Assembly (NCBI GenBank): GCA_034687125.1
Contig: JAQGBZ010000101.1
Coordinates: 1-64,000 of the forward strand
DNA: 64,000 nt
DNA from: Neelides folsomi
Taxonomy: Eukaryota > Arthropoda > Collembola > Neelipleona > Neelidae
Direction of reading: 5' to 3'
The position numbers and the translations under genes were made by a program. The first letter of the stretch is position 1. Each line of letters starts with the position of its first letter. Below, piece after piece: positions 1 to 12,000 of the stretch. The notes under the pieces were generated by a model that was given only the letters and a program-made list of their open reading frames with translations, was not told the DNA's origin and ran no database searches.

Positions 1-75
1 GTGGAGGACATGGAAAAGCGCCTCGTCGGGCCCCGTCCTATCCATCGCGTTCCAAAGTTCGCGCTTTCTCAAAGA
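1..75. other. possible exon cut by the left edge, strand uncertain
   Basis: The first 75 bases are clearly GC-richer than the following kilobases. The plus strand is open in frame 1 from base 1 to about base 78, where a weak GTAGCT donor-like site follows. The minus strand has an ATG at 45 that stays open to the window edge, reading MDRTGPDEALFHVLH. Either could be the first or last piece of a gene lying to the left. I do not recognise either peptide. Confidence 0.25.
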
Positions 76-2333
76 AATGTAGCTGTCGTTTATTTATGCT
101 TTGACCAAATCAGTTTTTAGTTTGTTTCATTGTAGATGGATATATTTAACATAAATCGCCTATGTTTAAAGATTTTTATCTTTAATCACATTAAAATGGT
201 TGCCCATTAATAAAAGAAAGATACTCCTTGTATATATGGTACAATTTACCGATTTGCCTTTCTCGTTTTAAAGGTTAAAAATATAAAAAATACTTAAACG
301 AAATTACCTGCAACTTACTGGTCCTAATGGCTTGAGCTCACTAAAGCTTCTATTGATGCTCTCGAGAAAAAATATCTCGTATCTTATTTAGTAGCATCGT
401 TTTACCATTTAACACTTATTAAATATATGTAATGGTTACGCGGCATGGCGAACAAAAGTGAAAGTCCATATAAGTACTTCTGCTCTAAAAGGAACATGTT
501 TATTTTATACTGACTTCACCAATTGCGTTCTTTATTATAATAGATGAATGCATTAACATAATTATTTATTTAAACTTCTACTCCCGAGTAGTGTATAAAT
601 ACATTAAATTAATCCCATTTATCTGTCTGTGGTACAGAGCGCCTACTGAAGAAGCGTAGAATCAGACAAAGCTTAAATATTGAACATTAACTTTTTCAAA
701 TAGTTTTTGATATCATTTGATGTCCCTCCAATTTATGATCGTGGAAATTAGAAATATTTTTTAATCTAAAGTAATGTTATTTATTTTAATCAACTTACCC
801 ATCGGATCTGAGAGAGACATTGTCGGGGCTTCCTTTCTTTTTTGAACACAAGTTCCCCATTTTATTTGGATTTAATTTTCAGACGGATTAAATAAGAGAT
901 CGGTGTATTTCATATTGAGTCTATAATGACTCTTAATTGGGAATGTTCGCACATTAGAACTTTATTTCATCGGACAAATCCAGTCATAAATAATATTTTT
1001 GATGGTTAAATTCAGAACATTTATTTTCTTTCATTTCCGTGATCCAAGTACAGATAGAGATTTGGATCAAGTTCCATTTCTTTTACTTGATATTATTTTT
1101 TTCTCATGTCCTGCAATTCAAAAGGTCAACATTAAAAACATGTTTTAATTTTTTAATAAAGGCTATCGTTATGTACAAAACCAGAACAAAAACATAACTA
1201 GTATAGATAAATAGTATAGCACATTTTGTATTATATTATATTCAAACTTTTATTCTGATTTAAGATTAAAAGGGATAATATGCATAAGGTTGAATTTTGG
1301 AAATGATTTTGCAAACCAAAAGATTTCTCAACAATACTTTTATTATAATGGAAGATTTAATAGGAGGCCATCACTCAAGTTCATTTCTTGCCTTGGGAAT
1401 CAATGGAATTGGATGGGAAATTATGGGAAATTGAAGCCGGAGGAAGAATCCAGTGAAAAGAGAGTGGGAGGAATGAAAAGAGAAATATAATGTAAGACCA
1501 GATGATGAGATTCAAAAGAAATGACTTGTGGAATTGGATCCTTTTCTCCTTTCATTTAATACTCTTTTTGATTGAAAATTTATTAGAATTTTGAGAGAAA
1601 GTTAAGTAAAAATTCAAATTCATCTGGTAGGAGTCTTCAATGTAAATAAACCATGTACTGATAGAATAGGTAAAAGTTCAATTGTTAATAAGAGTCATAT
1701 TGATTGTATTTGCTTAGCTCAAATAAACCGAGAAAGCTAAACCATGCAAGGATATGGATAAACTATAATTCCATTTTGAAAAGTTGTTTTTAAGGAATGA
1801 TTGAAAGGAATCAACTTCAATTTCATTAGGCATACAAAGATTACTTACAATATACAATATGCCTTTGTCTCATACTTTATTATATTATATGTAAATTTAG
1901 AGAATGACTCATAAAATAGATTGTACTCGTACATTGATTGTATTTACATTAGATTATTTTTCTTGAGCTCAAAAAATTAGTGACAATTGACTGTTGTAAT
2001 AATACAATTTATTATAGCAAATTAAATAGTTCTTTTACCTTATGAATTGTAGATTTTATTCGTCAGAATACATAAGTCACTTTATAATATGAAAGCAATG
2101 AAGCCACTTTATAAATTAATTTTCACAATTACAGATATAATAAACAAATAGATTTCCGGAAACACTACTTAACACATAATTCAATAAGTGTGCATGACTT
2201 AGCAGACAATGATAAATCGAGTACTTTGAGTTTTCAATTATCTTCCAATGCGTAATAAGTGAATAAGCAAGGCAAGTTCACACTCGAGAAGTGGAGATAA
2301 AAGGTAAACGTTCCACATGTGATGTGATGTAAA
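76..2333. other. AT-rich non-coding stretch
   Basis: No exon-like block is visible over about 2.2 kb. The only longer frame (1290-1490, +) is AT-rich, has no recognisable motif and is not flanked by convincing splice sites. Confidence 0.5.
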
Positions 2334-2840
2334 ATGCTACACAAAGGCACGAAGAGAATGGAACTGACAAGAAGAGAACACGGCGAAACAGATGATGAAG
2401 ATTTTTTCAACGGGAAAGTTTTGAAGAATTCAAGGGTAAATTTTTACTTTGATTACGGGACCTTGCCCGACCTTCAATTTCTCTTCGGATCGCAGAACAT
2501 GGCCCGGGCCTTTGATGGGAATAAGGGGTCTTGGTAAGAAGGGCCTTTGAGGTATTTATAAGTGAGGAGATTTCAATAATCGATGGTAGGTGCGATCCAA
2601 ATATAGGCCCACTGCATTCCTAGGGAGGGTAGGGAGCCATGAGGATCTGGGCAGAGTGGAAGGAGCAGACTGTGTGAACGAGGACGGGGCTCTCGCACCC
2701 GCTCCCCAATCGATGGCCCTCCCACCGAAACCCGCACCCACCCGCCTACCCTACCCGGATACACACACTCCTCCCGGATACAAACAGACACCACGCGAGA
2801 CTCAGAATCTTCATTGGGGGAATTGACTCTCATTCTCCCC
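2334..2840. other. GC-rich island, possible promoter or untranslated exon
   Basis: From about 2590 to 2830 the sequence is GC-rich and open on both strands at once, with proline-, arginine- and glycine-rich translations. Such two-strand openness reflects base composition more than coding. The plus frame from 2334 to 2537 is also open but unrecognised. The block could be a promoter island or 5' untranslated exon of a gene lying outside or over this region. Confidence 0.3.
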
Positions 2841-3429
2841 ACATCTTCACCTCATTATTGTGGATCATTAGGAAAGACTCTTTCATTTGCTCACTTTCTC
2901 AAACTTCGCCAATAATTTTGACATTAGAATAAAGAGTGCAACATCTTTATTATACCTTCTTTAATTGCTTTCATTTCCTCTCTCTCAAACTATGAATACT
3001 TTTATATATAATTTATCGTAGAGTTAATATTCAGGGTATCAATCTTATACTGTAAAAATTGCGTAAGAACTCCAAGATTGTACTATAAGGTTGGTTATAT
3101 ACAAATAAAGTGAAACAAAGCTATTCAATTTACTTCATTGTTAAAATATAACTAAATATGATATTTTTATAAAGTATAAATATCAAGCTAGTATAAATAT
3201 TTTACAATCTTTTTAAAGCTTTTTGATGAGAAGTAATGAAAATGAAACAGTAGGTTTATTTAATCAAGGAAGGAGGATTTTTTGAAATGGTAGAAAGTTT
3301 GGATTGAAAAACCATAAAAAGCTACAATGACATAGTTAAGTTATACGATCATGCTTTTAAAAAAGATTATATTATTACATGCGGATCAAATAGGTAATAT
3401 TTTTTTTTGAGCTTGAGCCTCAAGGGCCG

Positions 3430-3660
3430 TCCAAGGGGGTACTTAGATCGTGTTGCAATCAAAAGTGGGCCGCCCTAGTTTAATCCACGAGGAAGGTGGC
3501 CGTCGTCGCGAGGCGTTAGACGTCAGCCGCCCGGTTGACGTCAGACCCTGCGTCAGCGGCCTCCCGGCACACCTAATTGCCCGACTCCCAAAAAGCCCAC
3601 CCGGCACTCGTAAAATCCACGGACCCTCCTCGCACAAATCTCCGGACATTCAAATGGAAA
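3430..3660. promoter_or_regulatory. GC-rich island with CRE/ATF-like sites
   Basis: A GC-rich block in AT-rich surroundings carries a palindromic CRE consensus TGACGTCA at 3536-3543, a second GACGTCAG at 3519-3526 and a related TGCGTCAG at 3549-3556, all within 40 bp. Short frames are open on both strands (3450-3671 + and 3443-3649 -) but neither is recognisable. CREB/ATF-family bZIP factors are known to bind TGACGTCA; promoter function here is an inference. Confidence 0.4.
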
Positions 3661-3671
3661 TCTTTCATTAA

Positions 3672-5214
3672 CTTTCTTCTCAATTACTTAAATAACACTT
3701 TCGATCATCCATGTCCATTTCTCGGACTTTCACTATGCATAGCGAAAGAGCATACATACAAATATGTAATACATAATAGCTATAGTATGTACGCCATTAT
3801 TTATTAAGGCATAAAGTTCAAAGTTTTTCATATAGAGATATATTTAATAATAAACTAAACACAGCCTGTTTCATTTATTACAACTTGACCCGAAAGAGCA
3901 AGAGCCATGGTGTGTGGCATATTTGATATTTGGCATTGAACCTAAATTAAAATAATGCGATTTACTGAACAAAACTTTCACTGCATACAGGTAGATTTCC
4001 TTCAAAAATATCTTTAACCTTTTACCCTACCATACCGGTATTTATGCATAAATAAAAATATTTTTACACATGTATGGAATTGAACGTAGAGTAAAGTAGA
4101 TCTGAAGGCATGAGCATTGCATGACTTTAGTGTTCCTATTTCTTAAATATGAGATGCATTCCAATAAATATGAATGTTCACATCCTCTTTCGCATACTGG
4201 AGTTAGACTATGATGCTAATAGTTGACTAAACCACTAGTTTAATCTAAATTCTAAATTAATGAAGAAATGAGAAACTTCCAAAAATGAAATTTAATTATT
4301 TAGCCTTTACCTGAACTTTGAAAATTGTGTGCTTTTTCTGGAGATAATTACGTTATTGCGCTATTATATGGTTGTATAATAATGCCTTTATGATATTTAT
4401 ATGAATTGTACACTTATGAAATTACAAAATGTTTGAAAAATTTCTATTTTAGAAATAACTTGGAATTCGTAATGCTTTGGTTTGGCCCTTCTTGCTAATT
4501 AGATAGGAGAGTTATTAGAAAAAGTCTCTTGAATTACGAGATACCAAACATTTCGAGTTTTCCAAGAATTCATTGCCACTTGTTTTTCTAACGAATATTG
4601 AATACGTATTTGATCAACCCAAGAAATGACTAGAATGACAAATTATTATCCAAATTAATTAATAAATGGTACTTTACGTCTCTACTTGTATATCCTGTTT
4701 ATAGCTGCTGCATTAGTGTGAGATAAAAATTACATTTTGAAAACTAATAACAAGTCATTAATCTAAATAAAAATTACTAACTAACGATTGATGCATACAA
4801 TATTTAGCAATTTTAAATTGAATAATATATCATACACACAAATATTTAATTGGTTAAAGTTAAAATGATAATAGTAATTTGTATTAAATAATTTCAATAT
4901 AATATGATATTTACAATAATTAAAGTTCATTTTATAAGATCAGAATTAGAAACAAAGGAATACATTAAAATTATTAAGAACACAATTACTTATAAATGTA
5001 TAAAAATTCTTGAGTAATTTTGCTTCAGTCGCTCTATAATAATATGTCTGGAGTCCGGATAAATTGAAAATCCTATTAAACAATAAAAAGTGTAATTAAA
5101 AACACGTTTAGATACTTAATAAAATATCTTATTAGGCATACATTATTTAATTATAAAAATTAATTGGATTAATTTATTGAATTGAATTGAAAACTTACAA
5201 AATAATAAAATAGT
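3672..5214. other. AT-rich intergenic stretch
   Basis: No exon-like block, RNA gene or transposon end was seen between the GC island and the 3' end of SF3B5. Confidence 0.5.
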
Positions 5215-5499
5215 TTAATCCTCTGGCTTTTCAGGAGGTGGACCGCATGGTTGAAGCATCTTTTCAATAAGATTGAATTTGACCCGAGCTTTTGATTCAT
5301 TCTCAGTGAGGGCCATGTAGTTCATGAGGTCAAAGTGTCCAAGGTATGATGCGAAGGTGTCACGATGTTGATTGGTGAGCCATTCTTGTTTCGCTGAATC
5401 TGCATGTCCAGTTCCAATGTACTTCGACTGCAAATGCTCCAGTTGACTGTGAATGTTGTATCGTTCCCCTCCACCACCTCCAGGACCAGCCGTCGCCAT
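5215..5499 (-). CDS. SF3B5: splicing factor 3B subunit 5 (SF3b10)
   Basis: This intronless 94-residue frame matches the SF3B5 family nearly end to end. After a short glycine-rich leader it reads YNIHSQLEHLQSKYIGTGHAD, then the conserved NQHRD, the GHFDLMNY segment, ENESKARVKFNLIEKMLQP and CGPP close to the C terminus. In other animals this roughly 86-residue protein is the smallest core subunit of SF3b in the U2 snRNP, packing against SF3B1 and helping branch-site recognition in the nucleus. The glycine-rich insert (GPGGGGG) right after the start is longer than in human. The gene lies head to head with COX5B, with 298 bp between start codons. Identification rests on remembered family sequence and is strong. 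Confidence 0.96.
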   Translation of the reverse strand: MATAGPGGGGGERYNIHSQLEHLQSKYIGTGHADSAKQEWLTNQHRDTFASYLGHFDLMNYMALTENESKARVKFNLIEKMLQPCGPPPEKPED

Positions 5500-5797
5500 A
5501 TTTAATTGTGATTAATGCCTTTTAAATATTAAAATAATGTCCGGCTTTGCTTTTAGTTTTTCAGTTGTCGAACCGAATTTTAAAACTTGCCTCTTTTCTT
5601 TTCCACCTCGAGCACCTGAGAGTTGTCAGAAAACATTGATGTAATTTGAAGTATTATAGCATAAGAAAAACCAAGTAAGGTTGTATGATCGGCCCGATCC
5701 TTCTTCATTTAGAATTCCGTGGATAAAAGAAGGCTGCACTTCTTCAAGATCTGCGAATAATAAAACTTTTCTGCAAATAAAATAAATAAATTTTAAA
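5500..5797. promoter_or_regulatory. shared promoter interval between SF3B5 and COX5B
   Basis: These 298 bp separate two divergent start codons and must hold both 5' untranslated regions and core promoters. Both genes are housekeeping genes, for which bidirectional promoters are common. No clear TATA box at a convincing distance from either start was found. An antisense frame across 5626-5892 is a shadow of COX5B exon 1. Confidence 0.5.
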
Positions 5798-6468
5798 ATG
5801 GCTGGGGTCATTGCAAGAGCTGCCTTTGCCGTTTCAAAGAGACCACAACTCTTAGTAACTGCCGTTCGTGGAAAGCAGAAGAGTAAGTACACCCATCATA
5901 CCCTTTTCCTATACTTGATCAACCAAGTTAAATAATCGGCAATATTTAATGATTTTAATCATGTTTATTCGCATATTCGATCAATAATTGTGATTTGATT
6001 ATTTTTAGTGATGCCTGATTCATTGGAGCATGCTACCGGTCTTGAAAGAAAAGAATTGGAAGCTTTAGCGCGAGGAAATAGCGTAAGTTACACAATAACA
6101 ATTTGCGACCTGATTAACCCATTTAGGCCGTTGCGTTTATTTTTAAAAATTCTGTAAATGAAATTCGACAAGTTACAAAAATGATTTTTATATTGATTGA
6201 TTTATTCAAACGGATTGATTTTTAATCAAAAATTATTATTATTTAGGATCCATTCAACATTCAAACCATTAAGAGGGGCCCGAGCACAAAGGACAATCCT
6301 ACTCTCGTCCCATCGTTTTACAATGAGCGAATGATCGGGTGCATTTGTCACGAGGACGCTTTTTACATCAGTTACATGTGGCTCTACAAGGGAGAACAGA
6401 GGCGATGTGAATGCGGCAACTGGTTCAAGCTCACCGAGGCAAAAGACCCCTTCGACTTTTCAAAGTAA
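5798..6468 (+). CDS. COX5B: cytochrome c oxidase subunit 5B, mitochondrial
   Basis: Three exons, 5798-5882, 6009-6082 and 6247-6468, join in frame to 126 residues (human about 129). The N terminus MAGVIARAAFAVSKRP is basic and uncharged-rich like a mitochondrial presequence. The mature part carries PDSLEHATGLERKELEALA and the COX5B zinc-site signature: GCICHED, then RRCECGNWFKL, giving C-x-C and C-x-C pairs. The family forms a peripheral, matrix-facing zinc-binding subunit of respiratory complex IV. All introns have GT/AG borders (GTAAGT donors) and are short. AATAAA-like sequence lies near 6650. It is divergent from SF3B5 and probably shares its promoter interval. Confidence 0.96.
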
Positions 6469-7290
6469 AAAGTATGAATTCCTCGCAGTCAAGACTAGAT
6501 GCCCATTCGTGTAAAAATTACTAAATTGTAAATCAACGTACATTAGTTTCCATTTATGAACCTTGTTAACGAGAGGACTTAAGGTTCCTTCTTCGAAGGC
6601 TATGCCATTATTTAATTGTAATATCTATAAAGCTTCAACGGCGAAATGAGAAATAAATTAAAATCTTTACAATATTCAAAGTGAAAGCTAATCATTTTGA
6701 TATCATGAAGCATTTTAAATATCGATAAATAGTTTTAATAGAATAGTATTTAATAAAAGTATAATATAATTTTAGTGGTTAATTTGAATGCAAAAGTTTA
6801 AATAATAAGAATGAGATAATAACGTTAATTCAAATCTTGAATTTTAAATGAGCATTAACGGGAATATTTTAGTTCTATTATTATTCAATGTGATACTTGT
6901 AAAAGAATTTTAATTATCAATTAATACTTTTAATGGATTTTCAGTTTGCTTGTTTTATGTAAATCCTATAATCTTTTAGTTTAAAGTCCAAAAGAGTATT
7001 AAACTCATCGTTTTCTAATTCCCTCCAGCTATTTACAGGAGAGAAATTTCAATCGCTAATTATTTGGAAGAATTTATGATGCCGAAATCAAAGAAAGGAT
7101 TTCTGCAAGGTTCACCGTGTGTTTTTAATGTTATGACTCTTATAAGTGTTTCCATTATTCCAGGTCCGCTTACTGTTTGCCTTGAGTCTGCAACACGAGC
7201 TTGTGCGTACAGATTAATAGCACTACCAAACACTGAACATGGTTTCATGAGGGGAAGTTTGGATAAATAATTAAATAAGTAAATTGTTTA
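6469..7290. other. intergenic stretch with one unrecognised frame
   Basis: Downstream of COX5B the sequence is AT-rich. A minus-strand frame at 7060-7248 (62 aa) is opposed by an equally long plus-strand frame, so neither is compelling. No RNA gene was recognised. Confidence 0.4.
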
Positions 7291-7448
7291 GACGGGCGGA
7301 CGAAGTGAGAAGACGCCATCTGAAACGAGATTGTCCGGCAGTCCGAGAGATCCTCTCGGTGAACATGGAAGTTTCGGTTGAGCTCCGGTCGGATTCGGCA
7401 GACGAGATCCGCTGGTGGAGGAAGGAGGGTCCGTCCCTCCGCTCTCCG
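7291..7448 (+). other. GC-rich candidate exon, unrecognised
   Basis: A sharply GC-richer block follows an AG acceptor (TTGTTTAG) and ends at a GTAATA donor-like site. One plus frame is open through it and is rich in Arg, Glu and Asp (it includes RRRHLKRDCPAVREILSVN and DEIRWWRKEG). Minus-strand frames are open too. It lies about 1.65 kb upstream of the first recognised dystrobrevin exon, so it could be an alternative 5' exon of that gene. Joining it to the 9.1 kb exon does not keep the dystrobrevin frame, so that link is unproven. Confidence 0.3.
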
Positions 7449-9097
7449 TAATATTTTCCTTTTTCAAAGGATCCTGCCAAGTAAAGGTAGATTGCATTCA
7501 CTTAGCTCCTAATTGCTCCCCCGTACCTCTTCTCACCTCCTTCTCTCATCTGTTTCCTATCCATTCTCATTCAGTCCCAATCGACTTCAATTTTATTTAC
7601 AACTCCTTTCTTTCAACTTCCTCCTGTCTTTCTTTTCGAATTAAACATTTCAGTGACTTTTTTTCAAAAAACATACTTTACTCAATATCAGTATTAAAGG
7701 AGTATTATTTTTAATAATTCATATTGTGCTAAAAAGTTTTAACAAAAAATCATCTTTGACCAATTTTGGTCGTAATGGGTCTTTAATTGGTTTTCTCTCG
7801 CGATTAAGTAATAATTTAATTTGTTAGCGAAATTCAATTATTAACTTATCTCATAGTCATTCATGGTGTAGGGGAGCAATTTGCTTGATTACTTTTTATT
7901 TGCATTTGTAGAAATCGATTAAAGGTGACTTTGGAATAGGGAATCTGGACCAATAGGATAAAATGTAATTTGAAGAAGGTCGTAAATTTATGAAGAGGAA
8001 TGATTTGTGATCCTGGATCTATATTCGAGAGAAGCTCAAGTTTACACACTTAACCTTCATTCTTCAAGATTAAGGTGAGCCTTTCATATGTGTACCTTCT
8101 ATTGAAATTCAAAATCATGGTTTTAGTCATATTTCCGATTGAATTCCTGGGTGGAGTATTGATTGAATTTAGGAATTAAAAGGAAGGGTAGATCATTGAT
8201 TCTCTTTATCACAGCATCGGCATCTGTCCTTGTCAGGCGCCTTAAGGTGGAAGAATTAGGATTGGGGGGAGAATATTTTATTAGTCGAGTCAATGAGGCG
8301 CATAAAGGTCTTTGAATTAAAGCTTCCCCAAGAATACTTCCGATGTAAATATTTTATACGAGAGGTACACAAGGTTCCTTCAAGTTTTCGTCTTCATCCC
8401 ATAATCCTTTATAATTTCAACACTCAAAAGTGGTGAAAATGTGTTTGATGAAGTGGAATTAAAATCTCCTATATGGTGGTACACAATGTCGTATGGTATA
8501 TGCTGTCATGTTAAATAGGTGTAGAGTTTAAGACGTGTTGAAGTATGAAGATTGCTTTTGGGACTGACTGACTCTTAATTGAATTTATCGTGGAGAGGAC
8601 TTCATTTGATAGCTCTACACTTTGTACCTGCTTGTAATCGGAAAGATAGGGGACAAAGAGGAGATTAAAAGAATTTATTGTATCATTCGTGCAAACAAGG
8701 GTGAGTGAGATAACTACACTCCTGAATAAATATTAAAGTTACAAGAGATACAAATGGACAGTAAATGATTGTGTACCAAAACTATATTATGTACGTATTC
8801 AGACAGTTTATATAGACTTTTCTTTAAATATTTATACATGCATTAAGTATGTAAGATAGTCAAACTTAAACAACTTACATTCATATAGGAATACGATAGA
8901 CCATATTCTATTTACAATATTTTATTACGCCAATTCGGATGTTTAATATACGTATGAGTCGTATTATAATAAAATGGGCTACACATGGTCACATGTTGTA
9001 AGAACTAAATTTTGTCAATTCGTTAACACAAAATTCGTTGATGCATGGGAGTAATAAATTGAAATGGTTTAATAAAAGATGAAATTGAAATTCAGGG
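7449..9097. other. non-coding stretch upstream of dystrobrevin
   Basis: A pyrimidine-rich segment follows the candidate exon (about 7500-7640), then AT-rich sequence. The frames here are unrecognised. A CAG acceptor just before the dystrobrevin ATG (TTCAG at 9091-9095) suggests that a 5' untranslated exon lies somewhere in or beyond this stretch. Confidence 0.4.
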
Positions 9098-12000
9098 ATG
9101 TCGATTCGGTCACGAGTGAGTCCGATGAGTCTTCCAACGAGGAGCTCAGTGGACGTGGAGGATTTGTCCATCCTTGTTCAGGAATTGAGAGGACTTGGAT
9201 TTGATGCCATCCGGTTTGCCTCCTACAGAACAGCTGCGAAGCTGAGATTCATTCAAAAGAAGTCTCAATGTGAGTTCAATCCACTGGAGCACGTTGATCG
9301 AATGATGAATACGGAAATTGTGATTTTGTTAGTCGTCCTACTCGACCTCTGGAACGTGATCGAGGGAGTGAGGGAAAATGGGCTGAATGCATTGGAGCCT
9401 TATTCAATCCTCACCGCTGGGAAGTTGGAGTCTCTCGTCTCTTCCCTTTACCTTAACCTGAACAAGCGTCTTCCTTTGGGGCAGCAAGTGGATGTGTCCT
9501 CATGTTCCCGATACCTTCTCTCATGGCTCCTCATTGCCTATGACAAGTAAGACACGTGGAATTCACTTAAAATCAATATTCACCTCTTTTTATCTCTCCA
9601 ATGGAAGTGGCAGTAAAAAATGTATCTCCCAGCTTCTCGACCATTTTGGAGAAAGCGGGGAGATAAAGATAGAGATTTGTTGCTGACTCGGTTTTTTTCC
9701 TCCTTTGGGCAGTGAGAACAGTGGGAGGGTTCGAGTCTTCTCCGTCAAGGTTGGGCTCGTAACTCTGTGCAATGGGAAGCTTGTGGATAAGCTTAGATGT
9801 GAGTCTCGTTCAATCTCCATATTTTGATCGATAAATGGCTACAACTCTCCCTCCAAACTCTCACATCCCTTTCCCTAGATATATTTTCACAAATCTCTGA
9901 CTCCAATGGACTGTTGGTTCTTCCGCGGTTCTCGGAGTTTCTTCAGGAGGCCCTTGCCCTTCCAACTATGGTTCTCGAGTCTCCCACGTTTGGGTTCACT
10001 GACGGGCTCGCAGCGAGTATATTTGATGGGGTAAGTCTCATCATACTTTAATCTATAGCTATAAGGTCGTAACAATTTCATCTTAGACCAACTCGGCTCA
10101 ACTCTTATTATGTTTCTTTTACGACTCACAACTTTTCTCATTGTCATTCCGTTTCAGACCAGCAAGACTTCTGTGAATGGTTTTTTGGAAGGGTTGCTTC
10201 AAGAACCAGGACCGCCATGCCTCATGTGGCTGCCGCTTCTTCATACGATGGCCGCTGTGGAAGAAGGTAAGACTTTCACTTCAATTTCATTCTATGTGTC
10301 ACAAAGGGCTTACATTTTAGGCCTACATTGTACAAAAGTACAAACTCTCTTTCTACGCAATATCCATATACAGAAAAAGTTTATTCATATATTTATATAA
10401 AAGGAGCCGCTTTCAAAATATTCGTATTGTAGTACTTATAGGCCTAGGCATGTAAACAATACGGATATGTATTTATGCAGGCTTCCCTAACATTGTTGTT
10501 TAAACAAACAACTTCTTTCTTGTAGTATGTATGAGTAGAAAGTAGAATAGAAGCATGAACTAGTTTAAATTGAATTTAGGAATTCACTATTCATACTTAT
10601 ATGTATAGTAAATATTTTCATCCCGTTTATGATCCAACAAGTCAATTCTGTTCATATTAAATAAATATTGAACCATTGTTTCTTTTTGGAATAAAAGTAG
10701 TTGCATACCTCTAAACATATTTGTTATTTTGAAATATTTGTAAACTATCAATGTCGTTATTGGTATATGTGTTAATATATTTAACATATTTGTTAAGATA
10801 GAGTTGTTAGTTTATGTAGTGGGCATAAGGCATATGAAGTAAATTAATGTGGGTTAGGAATGTTTTTATTAGAACTCAGAATGTTTGAATGTCAAAAGCC
10901 CCCAGAAATGATTGTCGGGAATGTGGGAGTTTTGGTATTGATAAAGATGTCTTTTGTGACCCTAAGTGAGCCACGGCGTTGGATGCAATGTGTGCCGGCT
11001 GGGGAACATCCGCGGATTTCGCTACAAATGCCAGAAATGTGCTAGCTTCAATATGTGCCAAAGCTGTTTTTGGGAAGGGAAATCATCCGAGAGCCACCGA
11101 ACGGATCATGAAGTGAAGGAGTATTCTTCATCTGTAAGTCATCTTCAACATCGAGTCTGTGGGTGATTGTAAAGAGAGGATTTGTTTAGAAACCCCTGAA
11201 CCGGAGTTTCCGTAATTCCTTTCGGAAGTCGTTCCGCTGCGTCCCGGAGAAGCCCCGAAAGATGCCGAGGTTCCCTGACCAGCCGGAAAAGCCTCTGAAC
11301 CTCTCTCACATCGTGTAAGCCTTAATATGGAATGAGTTTTCTCTCTTCTGTCAAGCCCTCTTGGGATCCCTTATTGTAATGAGAAGGTAAACGTGGGGGC
11401 TCAAACTCTTCACAATTGAAAAAAGCTCTTTTTCCCTCAATCCACCATCAACTCCCTGGGCTCGGTCTCTTTCTCAATCCTCTCTAGTCAACTTATACCT
11501 TCTTTCATCCTCACCTTTCACATCTCTTCTTTCCCTTTATTTTTCATTCTCCTTTCTTGGGAATTTGGGATATTGGGACTCTACGGTGGTTGTTCCTCTT
11601 TCCAGCCCTCCATCTCCGCTTCCAGTTCACAATGGGTTTCCACAATACAATGAGCAACTCGACGCTTACTCGGATCAGAAATTGTTCGCTTTCGAAATGG
11701 GACATGGCGGGTAAGCCAAGGCTTCTTTCACTAACTTTTCCCAATTTCTACTCGCAAATGGGCTTCATTAACAGATCGCAAATGCTAGTTTGTCCTTTGC
11801 AGCTATACATACATCTCTTTATATTAGCCACTCTTGTGAATTTGCCTTTTAAGTGCCTTTTAACTGATGAGAGTGCTACAAGTGTGATTTCCTAATTCCT
11901 TTAGTCCTAATAAGCTGGGGAGTGCTAGCTATGCTGACAGCTTAAGTGAGAGTGACGAGGAACACAGACTCATAGCAAGATACACAGCGAGGCTCGCGTC

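Noticed and set aside
11557-11895. 112-residue plus frame inside dystrobrevin
   Set aside because: It is a different register of dystrobrevin exon 8 plus intron sequence. The homologous frame (PPSPLPVHNGFP) is the supported one.
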